A DNA stretch of 64,000 nucleotides from Xylogone sp. PMI_703. Taxonomy: Eukaryota > Ascomycota > Leotiomycetes. The notes beneath the pieces are model-generated. The model ran no database searches. It saw only the letters and a list, made by a program, of their open reading frames with translations, and was not told the DNA's origin. The position numbers were made by a program, and so were the translations under genes. Where the stretch lies: NCBI GenBank assembly GCA_021399445.1, contig JAJTUQ010000005.1:744001-808000 (forward strand). Reading direction: 5' to 3'. Positions 31,896-44,089 of this stretch are shown piece after piece (the stretch's first letter is position 1; the number at the start of each line of letters is the position of its first letter).

Positions 31896-33149
31896 TCACC
31901 TCCTGTAGTCACGATGCCGATCTCTATCTCGATGATAATCTCGATCTCGATCTCGATCCCTATCCCTATCTCTTCGATAACTGTCGTGTCTGTCATCTCT
32001 CCTTTCCCTCTCGCGTTCTTTTTCCCTCTTATACTCACTCGCCGTCGGTCTCCTATCACTACGTCGTGCACTGTCCGCTCCTTTGAGTCTCTTCGTATCA
32101 CTCTTTTGTACCCAAGCGCCAAGCTCCTCAGCGCCTTTCAAATGCGAAGCTCCCAATCCCAAAAGATTCTGTCTTCGCTTGACTTCCTTTGCACCAGCTG
32201 TCTTCTCTCCGTTCCAGCCCATCCCGCGTAACAGCGCAGCGCCAAACTCCTCGACAGGCACGCGCTCGTAATCTTCTAATGTAGACACATCAGGGGCCTC
32301 CCTAATAGCACGGCGATACGCATCTGCTTCACTAACAGGTGGATGGCGTTGGAGCTCCTCCTCTTCATCCGAAGCAATAGGAATGACTAGATCAGGCCCC
32401 TTCTTTTTCGAGTCCTTCCCCATGAGGGCTTCCAGCGCCAACTCATCATCCGTCTTAATCCTAGGTGCCTCTTCCACCACAGTTGTCTCGCTCTCAATCT
32501 TCTCAGCCGCAACCTCCCCGCCTTTATCATCCGTCTCCTCCACAACAACAGCAGCACTCTCCCTCTTCTTGACATTCAACCCCCACTGCGGCTCCCCCCC
32601 GCCATTAACAACATCAACTCCATCAACCTTCTCCTTCCCTCCATTCTGAGCAGCAGCCCTCTGCGCCTGTACTTCTGGCGGTAACAAATTCTTCCCCCCT
32701 CCCCTCCTCATCCTCATCTCCAACCTCCAATCCCGATTCGCCTGCCTCTCAATAGTAAGCGGTCCCCCATTCCTCGACCTCTGTCGCTCATCTTCATGGC
32801 GCGTGGCTCCTCGGTCGGTGAATCCAGTTACTAGCTCATGTCTTCCATGCTCCGCATCACTATCGCCTTCTTCATCGTCGGAGCCGTGGTGCAGAGCGTT
32901 TCGAGGCCGCTTGCCTAGTATAGGGACGGGCGCTTTGCTTTGTTGTTGCTGTTGCTGTTTAATCTGGAATTTCGACGTTGTCGCCGTTGAGGATGTGGTA
33001 GTACCATCTGTGTTTTTCTTTGAGGAGAAAGAGAAGCCCTTGACTGCGATTTTCGAGGACGTCGGTGTTGATTCCGAAGGCATGGCGGATGCATTTGGTC
33101 GATTTGCTGCTGCGTCCATTGATGAGGGAGAGTCGCGACTAGGCGACAT
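31896..33149 (-). CDS. SPP2: Pre-mRNA splicing factor Spp2 (G-patch protein)
   Basis: Spp2 activates the DEAH helicase Prp2 in the spliceosome through its G-patch and is needed for catalytic activation. The gene is a single exon of 417 residues. A low-complexity N-terminus with a polyglutamine run leads to the conserved DYERVPVEEFGAALLRGMGW (about residues 290-310), the G-patch core shared by fungal Spp2 and human GPKOW. The C-terminus is an arginine/aspartate repeat (RDRDRDRDRDRD), typical of nuclear speckle and splicing proteins. The stretch NRDWRLEMRMRRGGGKNLLP resembles the conserved N-terminal part of the family. The gene is co-oriented with VID21 upstream. Lack of introns in a splicing factor is unremarkable. 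Confidence 0.92.
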   Translation of the reverse strand: MSPSRDSPSSMDAAANRPNASAMPSESTPTSSKIAVKGFSFSSKKNTDGTTTSSTATTSKFQIKQQQQQQSKAPVPILGKRPRNALHHGSDDEEGDSDAEHGRHELVTGFTDRGATRHEDERQRSRNGGPLTIERQANRDWRLEMRMRRGGGKNLLPPEVQAQRAAAQNGGKEKVDGVDVVNGGGEPQWGLNVKKRESAAVVVEETDDKGGEVAAEKIESETTVVEEAPRIKTDDELALEALMGKDSKKKGPDLVIPIASDEEEELQRHPPVSEADAYRRAIREAPDVSTLEDYERVPVEEFGAALLRGMGWNGEKTAGAKEVKRRQNLLGLGASHLKGAEELGAWVQKSDTKRLKGADSARRSDRRPTASEYKREKERERERRDDRHDSYRRDRDRDRDRDRDYHRDRDRHRDYRR

Positions 33150-33969
33150 TGCTTTAGAAGTTTTCTAGAACTAGAATTTAATCTGCGTAGACATTTAGAT
33201 ATGGATCATGTTGCGGTTTGGATATTCTGGGGAGGGTTCTTGGAATAGTTATGAAGGCAATATTATTCAGAGCTAGGTTGCTGTGTTTGCCATGTTTGCC
33301 ACTCTTATGGCCTCATATATTAGGTATTAACAAGACTTCGACACCAAGGCTGGGATCTAATCTCCTCGGGCCTCAACTTGGAAGGCTCTGCTTAAAATTC
33401 ACAGCAACCCAGTTCAAAATGGCAGTTCAACCAAAACTGCAAAGCGTGTTATATAGATCATCACTATATCATGAAACAATAGCTCATGGATCAATCACTC
33501 AATTAATCAATTCCGTGAATGCCTGTTTCCAGTCCTACATCTACATCTGCATCTGTGTCTGCCAACCACCCTGGAGTCCACCAAGATATTTAACAAAGTC
33601 CTTCGAAGATGTCAAGTAACAGGAAATGAGAAGGGTGAGGGGGGCCAAATTCCAACATACGACAATCCAGACAAGACAGACACAGACATAACAAAGCCCC
33701 GCCTCCACTCCCCCCGTAAAACTCTTGGCCCTCCTTTCCAGATCTACTTTCTAATAACACATTATACACATGAAGTCCTACCGCGAGCGTATGATAGAAG
33801 AAGGCTGAAAACCATTATTTTGAAGTCCTTCCCCTTTTTCGTTACTCGGATTTCATTCGTCCCCGCCAAAAGAAAAAGTTGAGTGCATGCCGCCAACTCC
33901 AGGATCCCGCCAAAACTCCCAAACAAAAACCCATACACTCACATTCCGATGTCCCTTCAATCATATCAT
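33150..33969. other. SPP2 promoter and VID21 3' region
   Basis: No gene is seen in this stretch. It separates two minus-strand genes and should hold the terminator of VID21 and the promoter of SPP2. Confidence 0.5.
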
Positions 33970-36900
33970 CTATTTTCCACTTCCAGCACTTGCACTTCTT
34001 TGTGGCTGTTGTGCCTGTGCTTGAGCTTGAATCTGGTTCGGAGTTGGAGTCTGAGCCTGGCCTTGTACCTGTCCCTGATTCATGATAGGACTTTGACTTG
34101 GTCCATGGCTTGGCACAGATCCGACAACGGGGCTCTGACTTTGCACACGATTTTGCACTTGCACTTGTCCTTGGCCCATATTTGCGGTTCCATTACCATT
34201 CACGGAAACTGCATTGGCGTTCGCTGCATTAGCAACGGCTTGTTGTTGTTGCTTCTCCTGTTGAGCACTGAGCATCTGAGCGTAGAGTTGCGGACTACTT
34301 TCCATGCCAGCAGGGACTCTAACAGGTGGTTGAACTCGAGCATGTGCTGGATTTGGAGTTCCTCCAGCAGCTGCGTTCATAGCAGACTGAGACAATGCAG
34401 TACGCTGCTGATGCAATGTACGCTGGAGAGCGTCCTGTGCCATGCGCTGAACTTGCTCAGCAGTAGCAGTAGGATAGCGCTGTCGGATTTGAGCTTCAAG
34501 GTTGGCAACATGGGGCATCATTGAATTAGGTATGGCCGGTCCCTGCTGCTGCACAGATTGAGATACCCGTGGAGAAGCTGAGGCACCAGGAGTAGATACG
34601 TTCATGCCATTCTGGGATGGAGAAGCTACTCCGTTGGGCATGTTGGGGTTGTATGGTGGCATCATATTTTGCACAAAGCCTGGCTGTGGCAGCACACCAA
34701 GGCGCATATTTGGTGGCGAGTTGTGCATTGGAGTACTTTGACCAGGATGTTGTTGGTTTTGCTGCATTTGAACTGCTTGTCGTTGTTGTTCGGAGATACG
34801 ACGAGCTTGGTTAACTAGGTTTATGTCTAGGGGTGGATTTGGGACAGGAAGACGACCTTGCATTCCGGCCATCTGTGGAATACCGTTCATCTGCATCTGA
34901 GGGACTTGAAGAGCAGGATTCATTGGAACTTGACCAGGCATAGGCATTCCAGGACGAGGGCGGTTTTGTCCAGCTACAGCGAGATTCTGCGCAGGATTTG
35001 GCTGACCATTGGGACCCATAGTGTTCGCAGGAAGAGGACCACGTTGTTGATGCATGCCATTCGGGAGACCCTGTTGCTGAGGGTTTTGAGCATTTCGAGC
35101 TTGGAGTAACGCAGCCTAGAGTGAATTAAGGTCAGTAATTTTAAACGCAAATACTAGTAATTGATTTTGTTTGTTAGTACCTTTCTCTGTGCTTCCTGCC
35201 GCTGCTGCATTTGATAGATCCGCTCTTTCATCTGGTTCTCCTTCTCGAGCTTCAACCGACTAAAGTCTTGTGGGGTATGAACTGGAGCTCGAGGTTGGGG
35301 AACCTCATTAGCTTTCCTCATGGCAGCCAAACCGGCAGCATGCTGCTGCTTCTGAAGGTTTGTCTCTCGTTTCTTGGCCAACTTCCTCATAGCATCAACC
35401 AATGTCACATGTCTGTTATTCTTCTTCCTGTCAACCCTATAACCGATGGTGCTTCGTCGTCTATTGAATGGCTGGATCTGTCCAGAGGCGTTAGGTTGGG
35501 CAGGTGCCTGTGCAGCTTGAGCAGCCACGTTGCGTTGTGCGGTATCGAGACGGTTCGTATATGCTCGGAAATAATGCGTCTTCTGCATATCATTTGGTAG
35601 GCCTTCCAGATGTACCCATCGCTCAAAGCATTCCCATGGCGTTCGACGATCATAGCCTGATTGGAATAAAGATTTGCTAGACATAATACTTGAAATGAGT
35701 GACCAGTTGTATGAATAGTCTCTCACAAGGTTTCGAAGTTCATCATCACAAGCCCATGTCCACTGCGAAGCAGTACGACACTCAAAGAAGCTCTGAAGCG
35801 GCATAGGATACTCAGAGGGAGGACGGAACTGGTGGCCAGCGTGAATCCGGTCTCGAATATGCTTGTTCTCAGGATTGAACAAAGCAACATCTGTCTTCTC
35901 TGGTGGTAACACGACACGCTTCGGACCCTGGTCGCCAAAGACAACTTGATCATCTTCTTCATCGTCCTCATCCTCATAGTCATATCTGCTTCGCTTTCGT
36001 GGTGCCACTTCAGTTTTCAGTTCCATCCTGCCTTCGACGTACTTGCTTAACGGCAGAGCAGGTCTTCTCCAGACGCGATCTGGGTCGATCTCCGAGGTCG
36101 GAAGTTCTGATGAAGGTACCGTCAATGGTGAACCATACAATGGTAACTCGTCTAGTAGTTGATCAGTTATCGGAGTTTTTCGAAGACCAAATACAACGTC
36201 GTTATCTTGAAGACCAAAGATCGCTGTTGGTGAAACAGTATCAAAGAGGTTGATATGATTTTGCTCTTCTTCAAAGTCTTCTTCAGGTGAATCAGATTCC
36301 ATAGAAGGCATAAATTCTGGAACTGGCTCCATATCTTGATCGGCAGCTCCATCCATAGCGATACCTTGCATCGCTGCAGGTGCTTTGGGGTTCGGGGGTG
36401 GTTTAGCGTTAACCTGAAGTAAGCTAAGTGCCTCCTTGATCTCGCAGACTTCCAGTTCTGAAAGCTGAAGTTCAGCCTGATCTCTCAGTCTTGCCCGAAG
36501 TTCCACTAACTCAGCACAGTCGTACGCTAGGTTCTTAGCAGCAGTCATTTTCCATTTTCGCTCTTCTCTGAAGTCCGTACGCATCCATTTCATCTCCTGA
36601 AGCAACACATCCCAGTGAGTGGTTGGTCTATTTGGTTCTGGGGCACGCTTAGGCTGGCGTAGCGACCATTTATTAGAAGACTGAAGATTGTATATTCTCT
36701 TCAGAACCTTTGCTGTCTGGTTTTCGTGGATGGGAACATATGCATTTGCAGTGGTAATTGTCTTGTGTGCAGATTGTAATAACGCGTCTAGAGACTGATT
36801 GCCTCGAGTTGCTCCTGAAGCCATAGCGTAGAATAAAGGAGTGAAGTAGTCCTCGGTCTCCTTAGTGGACTTTGAACTTTGGACCAGTGCATTAGAGGGT

Positions 36901-39134
36901 TGTTTTGCAAAAACCACAGTAGATAGCCTGCTACGTTCCTTTTCTTTAGCGCGCTCCGCTAGCGTTCGTATACGCGCGGTAGACGATATGGAAGAGGGTG
37001 TACTACGCGTTGAGGTTTGGAGGTGGTCGGATTCTAACAAACATTTATCGCTGCGTCTAACCTCCAGATTAGAGGTGTTGGGTTGCGGGATCTCGCCGAG
37101 GATCTCTGAGACAGATTTATGCTTTACTGCTCCAGATGCTACTCTGGTAGTTATTTTTTCAGGAGATCGGTTGGGGGAAGTGGAGGAGGGCCCAGCAGAA
37201 GAGTTCTGTGGTTCAGGTACGGAAGGTTTCGAAGAGACATCCTTCGATTCATCAATGGACTGATCAGCTGGTTGTTCAGCAGTGGTGAAAGCCTGTGCAG
37301 ATGCATCTGGAAGCTTCTCATCGGTCGGTTTCAACTCATCTGAATCCTTGACCGCAGTAGTAGATCTATCGACGTCCATAGGTTCTGGAGGGCTTGTAGT
37401 CTGTTCCTCTCCCTCAGAATCCGGGACTTCGGTTCTGGCAGGGCTCTTATGAGGCGGTAACTCTGGCGCATCCTGCATGGGTTCATCCTCTGGGTTGGGG
37501 ACTCCCACGACCTCATCTTCATCTTCTACTGTATCCTGGACCACCTCGTTAGCTTCTTGAGTGAGCTGTTCTGTTCCACCTTGCACGTCCTCGTGCTTGT
37601 CCTCTTCATCCTCTTTCTCCTTTTCAGCTTCACGTTCCTTATCTTCACTTTCCCAATCCTCCTCATCAGCTGGCTGGTCTCGCTGAGCGGCGACTGAAGC
37701 AGCTTGTTGCTCTTCACGCAACTGAGCCTCAGCAGATGTAGGACTGCTTCCAAGGATATCTGCACGCGAGATCTCCATCTGAGCCTTAAGAATCTTATCA
37801 TGCTCATCCCTATCCCTAGTATTATCAGCTGAATCCCTCAAAGCTGGAGGCGTCTGTGGACCATCATCTTTGTCTAATCTGTCATGATCGAAGCGGGAGC
37901 TTTCGTTATCAGGGCTTGTATCGGTCGAAGCTTCATGCATGGCCGGTGTCGTAGCCGAGTGAGCATCAACAGTAGACTCAGGAGATGATACGACTTCTCC
38001 ATCTTGCTGGGGAGGATCGATGGTGAGTCGTCCGATCTGCTCCTTCTTTTCCAAGGCTGCATTCTTCTGTTGCAACAGTCTTTCCTCCTGAACCTCCCGC
38101 GGAGGTAGATGGACGGTTGCAGCTTTGTGTTTAACATCGTGTGAACCTAGGCCCTCTACCAAAAATGGTTGACGTAGGTTTGCAGCATCCTCAGCGGTTA
38201 CGGGCAACACCTTGAGTGGATCGACGCCGGGACTTCCAGGTGGGCTCTCCACTACCTTTTCAACTCGTTCGGCTTCTAAGTCTTCAGAGCGGATAGATTC
38301 ATCGTGAGGTTCGGGTTCTGGTTTGTCTTCGTTATCAATCGGCTTGTCCCCAATTTCATCTAACACTTGAGCAGTTGCGGGAGGAAGATCGGTTTGCGAG
38401 CCCTTCGACGTCGACCGTTGCATAGGCGTGGCTCCCTCGGTGGCCGTTTCCTTGTCCCCATTGACGGCAGGGACCTCACCATCGACATCGTCCTGGGGGG
38501 TAGCCGCTGCACCCTTCCTCGATCCATCTCGTCCATGCTTTGCGGGTTTGCGAGCAGCGTCGGCGGATCGAGGCTCGACAGCAGCTCCCTGCTGCGCTGA
38601 TCGTAGCTTCAGGGTGTCCGATCGAAGTTGACGACGTGGTGGGAGGTGTGCTTCGTCGAAGAGTCGGTTTCTAGATATGTCCCATCAGTCTTCTGTTCTG
38701 TTTCCCTAGACGAACCCTCTTCTAGTGAGAACCGTCTTTCCTCCTTCCAAATTTCCAGCGCTGCACGGCCATGCAGCGGTTCCAAATTGATTCGAGAGGA
38801 TGGATGGCACATACTGTAAGATATCACACACATCAAGGAAGTGTGCCTCGGGCGCACTGGTGGGTGGCGCGTCGACATCCAAATAGGTGACTTGGGGAAG
38901 CGGTCCTTCGGCGTCGCAAACGGCAAAGAACTCGCGCAGCTTCCTCTTGCGCGACGCAACAATTCCGCTACTACTGGTCAGCAATTTGCAAATGCAAAGA
39001 GATCGATGATGAGCAAAAGGCGCTTGATGCAAGAGTTGGTTGGGGGGGAGAAATCGAAATTTTTTGGCATACCTGCCCTCGGCGCGTTTGGATTGCAAAA
39101 GGCGAGAGCGGTCGGCAGGTCCAACCTCACTCAT
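33970..39134 (-). CDS. VID21: Vid21/Eaf1, scaffold of the NuA4 histone acetyltransferase complex
   Basis: Vid21/Eaf1 holds together the NuA4 complex, which acetylates histones H4 and H2A; this is known from yeast. Four exons (39134-39073, 38970-38815, 38670-35181, 35115-33970) encode 1617 residues. The start MSEVGPADRSRLLQSKRAE and the joined GIVASRKRKLREFFAVCD match the family N-terminus, followed by NRLFDEAHLPPRRQLRSDTL. A long acidic, disordered region follows. The HSA domain (THWDVLLQEMKWMRTDFREE, about residue 755) binds actin and Arp4. A SANT/Myb domain (WTWACDDELRNLVRDYSYNW, about residue 1040) follows. The C-terminus is glutamine- and proline-rich. Introns of 102 and 144 bases sit close to the start, and the second carries no stop-free alternative. 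Confidence is very high for identity and high for exon joins. Confidence 0.95.
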
Positions 39135-40938
39135 AATACGTGCGATCGCGACATCCGTTTCGAATCAACGAAAACGGATGGCGGAGGGGATCTTAATGGG
39201 ATCGGGAGAGATGGGGAGCGAGGCAGATTTGATGCAAAGTGGTGGTGTTGAGGTGCTGTTGATTGATTTTCTGGGGGAGAGGGTCGTTTCGTGGTGGTGG
39301 TTTGGCTCGTCTGTCTATTTTTTTCTGCAGTGGTTGCAGCGGTTTGGCGAGTTAGTAGGAGTAGTGTACAAGTATGCGAGAGAGAGCTGCTGGAACCAAG
39401 TTCACAGAGAGGGCAGAGAGCGAAGACAGAGTGCTTGGGGGGCGTGCTGTGGCTCTTCACAGGCCTGGCTTAGCGGTAATCTCGTTGGGCTTGGGGGGCG
39501 CTGCCTCTTCGCTGCCTCAGGGTTGGTGCTCTTTACAGTTCTGTAATTCGGTTTCTCTTCTCTATCTTATTATCGTGTTATCATTGTTATTATTTCTTTT
39601 ACTATTATTTCTATATCTCGGAGTAATTAATATAACTGGCAGATACGAAATCCGAGCTGAATAGATAGCAGAGACCGAAAGGCCATCACATCACCAGGTA
39701 TTTACCCTCTAGGGTCTCGCACGAGCGCCGTCAACAGACTCGTATCTCTTCACTGTGCTCTACTTGCAACTAGCATTGCACATCACGATCAAAAGTCAAT
39801 CCGAATACTCCGTACAAACACAAATTAATCCAGCACTCACTTAATAATTTCAATTACTTTCTATCCAGAGTCGCTACATTCAATGTTCTCGAAAAATCCA
39901 TGACGTCTACACATTGCACCCAACCAGTGGATCTCATCAACACACAACTCTCCAGGGACGAAAAAGAACCCGAAATTGGAACGCATAATATCAGAAATCC
40001 TCCGGTTGGGTTGTCAGAGATTTTTCAAGGTTACGGTACTTGTATGGTACATAAGTTTCGTACTCCACACACAGGTAGATACTTATCATCCAACTAAGAA
40101 CCAACGGCAGGAAATTGAACAATCACTTAATGATCGAAAACCGGGGTGCTGCCTTATCGCGGTGTTTCTGCCTTGGCCGCCTTGGTTGGTTGCCTGCTTG
40201 GCAAGGCATTCACCAGCCCTCTTTGTGCTTGCCGGACGCTTCTCTCCTATCTAGAGCCACTTCTCGCTTCTTTACATAATCAAGCCTCCATACCCATTTG
40301 AGAAAGAGGTGGTCTGATAGGTCTATGTCTATGGTCCAAAAGCAGTAGAAAAGAATGACATGGTATTTCCTCTTTCATACCCAAAAGTAAACATGTGTAT
40401 TTGTACTTCTGCTTGTAGTATTTATCTTTGATTGCATTGTACACTCAAGATTTAGGGGCCGTCACTTCTCAAGTTCAATTTCTTCTTGGGTGCACAATAA
40501 TCAACATGTTCTCCAGTCTCCCATGCTTCAAGATACGGTATTCACCAACAACCAACCATCAACCTAATATAGATGTGATTAGTCATGAATTACAAGCCGG
40601 TTTCCATAGCTCCCAGCTCCCAGGCCTGGGCCCGGTGGTACCGGTAGTCAAAGGTAGCGTGCCTTGTGCTGCCGTAATACAGTAACTACATCGTGTTTCC
40701 CTTTCAAAATCAATACGTCATGCACCTGTCCACACTCCCAGACCAAAAGCAGGAATTCCATTAACGCCAGACCCTAAGCATACAATTTTCACCCCATTTC
40801 CCAAGACGTGCCCTAATATCCGGAACCCGGTAAAACTAAAGAGGAAACCCAATGGGGTTACGAAAGTGTTATCATCTCTACCCCATCGTCCAAAACCAAT
40901 TAAACTTTTAGTCGTGACCGTTCTCTTTTCTTTTCTCC
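39135..40938. other. VID21 promoter region and INSIG 3' region, no gene seen
   Basis: About 1.8 kb without a supportable gene. A G/T-rich stretch lies at about 39200-39320, just upstream of VID21, and a T-rich stretch at about 39545-39620. Open frames of 60-170 codons overlap each other on both strands and lack family features. Confidence 0.5.
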
Positions 40939-42185
40939 CTAATCATCCTGGTCCATATCGTCTGCCAGCGCTTTCTTCTTTCCCCAGGCCTTTTCCAGCG
41001 AGCCTCTATCTCTCCGTCTATTAAGATTTAGGGCTAGCATGCGCCCAACATTACCAAAGCAAACGCAGCTGCAGAAAAGCACACTAATCATCCAGATGGT
41101 TACTTCTACTCGCTCGACCCCGACATAGTCGATCAGAGCTGTGCTCAATCCTCCCAGGTCACTGATGCTGCCGTACACGAATTTGGCATTGCCATGATGA
41201 GTTGAGGTAGCATTGCGCAAACTGGGGGCGGGGTTGGGCATCACATCGGCGTTTAGACCGAGCAGGATCGCCGTCCCGGTCATACCCACCGCCGTGCTGA
41301 GAATAAGGCCAGGTTTGGAACGATCAATCAAGTACCACAGTACAGGGTTGACCAAGCCAAGCGTCAGAGAAGCTTGCATCGTCGAGGTCCATGGCAGTTT
41401 ACGCTGTGAATATCCTGTTAGCTCGAGGTCGTATGGCCAGGTGAAGAAAACAAGATAGAATTTCAACCTACAATGGCAAAAGCGATCCCAACGAAGGCGC
41501 CTATGCTCCTCACCATAGGAGCCCATTCGGTGCCAAAAGCCCCGCTACCGTCCACCTTCTCCTGTCCATCGGCCGACGGAATGCGTTCGAGTGTCAACCT
41601 TGGGTTTGCGTCTGCCTTTCGGCCAACGTCCTGTTGCTCCTCCCACATCGTATCAACCCAAGGAAGCAATGTGCCCAATGCTACACCAGCGACACCCCAA
41701 AACGTCAAATACCTCCAATCTCGGCTGGGTTTGATGATTCCTCCGACACGCACCGGTGCCAGTTGTCGGTCATCATGTAGATGGCGAACAAGCAGGCCAT
41801 ACACAGTACCCATGAAGAAGAGAAGGGTCGATCGGAAGACAAGAGAGCGAACAATGGATCTCGTTGAAGGAGGCGTTGGAGGTGGGATTAGACGCGGGCG
41901 GTAGGTTTCGTTCGCGGCTGGCGTCTCTGCACCCGTCCCCCATGGTGTCAGGGGCTCGTCTCGGTCCTCGCCATAGCTTGTGGGAGAGTATATCCCTAAT
42001 AGGGTTGAGGATGTGAGGTTGAGGACGGAATGGGTGCGGCTGACAGGGGGCGTGAACTCCCGACTCTCTGGGATGGATCTCGACGTAAGCAATGGACTGG
42101 GAGGCCGTTGTGGTTTCGAATCATGATCAAAAGGCCGTCGGGGAATTGGACGAATGATTGTTGGGCCATCATCTGGAGCAGCCAT
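40939..42185 (-). CDS. Insig-family sterol-regulatory membrane protein
   Basis: Insig proteins of the endoplasmic reticulum bind HMG-CoA reductase and, in animals, the SREBP-Scap complex; the fission yeast member regulates HMG-CoA reductase by phosphorylation. Two exons (42185-41472 and 41403-40939) encode 392 residues. A long proline-rich cytosolic N-terminus (IIRPIPRRPFDHDSKPQRPP) precedes hydrophobic spans: SLVFRSTLLFFMGTVYGLLV, RYLTFWGVAGVALGTLLPWV, MVRSIGAFVGIAFAI, the segment joined by splicing (QASLTLGLVNPVLWYLIDR), SKPGLILSTAVGMTGTAILL and VEVTIWMISVLFCSCVCFGN. A basic and acidic C-terminal tail (KKKALADDMDQDD) faces the cytosol. The extended N-terminus is typical of fungal members and much longer than in animals. 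The intron falls within a membrane segment and keeps frame. Confidence 0.88.
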
Positions 42186-43443
42186 TTTGGCGTGGTGTGC
42201 GTCGTGAGTGTATACCCAAGGGGGATTTGGTGTCTTTATATGCACCGAGTCAATCTCAATGCTGGAGTAATGATGCACGAACGGCCCAGCTCGGGGTCCG
42301 GTCTATGGGCGTCGTATATTTGCGAACGATCTCTCGGCCACGGAAGTTGCAAGCGCCGTGTGATTCGAAGTAAGCTGTCTCGTGAGTTAACAATAGTCTC
42401 AGTCGATGTATACAAATGCAAACGCTTGGCTCAACGCTTAATGCACGAAACACGGGCAGTCTCCGAATTGAAGTGGCAGCAAAATGATAGAAAGCAGGAC
42501 AGCACAAAAGATGATGGATAAGTGAATTAATATACGAGAAGCAGAGGGGAAAAGAGAGGACTGAGGATGTGAAGGATTCAACAAGAGAATATGCAGAGGA
42601 GGGTGGGGAATTCCGAGCTCCAAGAGACCATTTGGAGCGCAGGCAGGATAAGCCGCGTGATGATTGGTCTCCCGTGCTTCCGAATGACCTGAACGTTGGG
42701 ATTTTCACATGGCAACGGCCTAAGGCTCCACTGCCCCGGCTGAGGCTACTGTTGAGGTCGCTTTATCCGGGGCAAATTTCCTGCATGAAGCGATTAGGCC
42801 GAAAGGAGGATAGCTGGATCGTTCGGATAGACGTTATTCCATTCCAGTCTGTCCAGCACTTGACTCGTTCCCAATGGGGCTTTGTGAGGGTACTATGAAC
42901 CTCATATTGTGAGCGTTATATGGATAGGAGAATGCTGAAAGAAATCCAAGAGGACAGTATGAGCAAATCAATTGTTATGATACTCCATATTGTATACTTA
43001 GAATTACCTCATTACAGCTCCACTCGGAGGTCCCATCACAGAGAGATCCGAAGAGGGCCATGACTCTTCACGGCTCCATAAACTACAACAGTAGAATACG
43101 ACCGTACATCTGGCAATGTCTACGTGTACTGTACCATCCCTACACTAGATGATCGCCAATCTAGAATCCCATGAACGTTTTTCCGACTTAGCATCTCCAC
43201 TTCTCATTCGTCACCCTGAGCTCTTAAGCATATGATATCATGGCCCTAGCTATGACGCAGCTTCGCCATTGTCCCTTATACAATCCCTTCAACAACCTTT
43301 AGACTTTATACTCCTAAATAAACTATACACTGTAATACTAGACATTATCCATTCTAAATATTTGAAAAGAACTTTCTCCCACAAAGCAGGTCAAGCAGAC
43401 ACAGGCAGAAACCCAATATAATATCGAACAGGAAAGAGAAAAA
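42186..43443. promoter_or_regulatory. Divergent region between the Insig gene and a small plus-strand gene
   Basis: No supported gene lies here, although an open frame of about 110 codons at 42569-42898 exists; its composition is not convincing. Reversed CCAAT boxes (ATTGG) occur, for example near 42665. The part next to the small gene, 43330-43443, is purine-rich. Confidence 0.4.
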
Positions 43444-43892
43444 ATGTCCGACACCGACTCCGACACAAAGACCACCAACGTAGCCCAGCCCCAGAGCCAG
43501 AACCAAGGACTACAAGGCGAGCAGGACAAGAAACCAGCTTCGGGCGTGAGTCCCATATATCCATAACATATATCCAGCATAGGACCAGCAGTGTCTAACT
43601 ATGAGATTATGGAATATAGCAAGATGACTACGCAGCTTCCACCGTAGAAAAACAGCAACGCGCAGCTGAGCAGCCGGACTTCATGAAGACGTCGCCGGGG
43701 AATCCACCTAGGGTGGCGGCGCAGTTGCAGGATGAGTATGCTTTCCTCTCTTTATTCATTTTGTCTGTCTGTTTGATTCCTTGTGATGCTCTGTTGGGTA
43801 GCATGGTTGTGGTTGTGGTTATGGCTTCTAGATGATATAGAGAAAGCTAATCGATGTGATACAGGGTCATTGCGCACTGGGCGAATAGGTGA
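43444..43892 (+). CDS. Small hydrophilic protein of 81 residues, function unknown
   Basis: Three exons (43444-43545, 43620-43735, 43865-43892) join in frame to give 81 residues from MSDTDSDTKTTNVAQPQSQN to VAAQLQDEVIAHWANR. Both introns have good GTGAGT or GTATGC donors, and the first has a CTAAC branch site. The protein is rich in Gln, Asp, Lys and Thr and is probably disordered, with a possible amphipathic helix at the C-terminus (RVAAQLQDEVIAHWANR). I do not recognise it. The exons are too short to be found as single open frames. The consistent phases and the sensible C-terminus argue that it is real, but expression evidence would be needed. It converges with MAK11. Confidence 0.6.
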
Positions 43893-44089
43893 CTGGGTGC
43901 AACAATCGTTCTTAGGTTAGATTAGGCTTGCGATTATTGAAGATTTAAGGTTGGGTGGCTTTTTATGTAATGAGTATTGGGAAAGAAAATTCATGATCAA
44001 TAATTTCACAATAAATATCTTTCCATTTTATCTGGCTTGGTTTGACTTATCAATTAGAGGATGTCATGCTGTAGTAACACAGGGTATCA

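Noticed and set aside
39040..39546. Open frame of 168 codons on the plus strand upstream of VID21
   Set aside because: It overlaps the first exon of VID21 on the other strand and consists of low-complexity translation of a G/T-rich tract.
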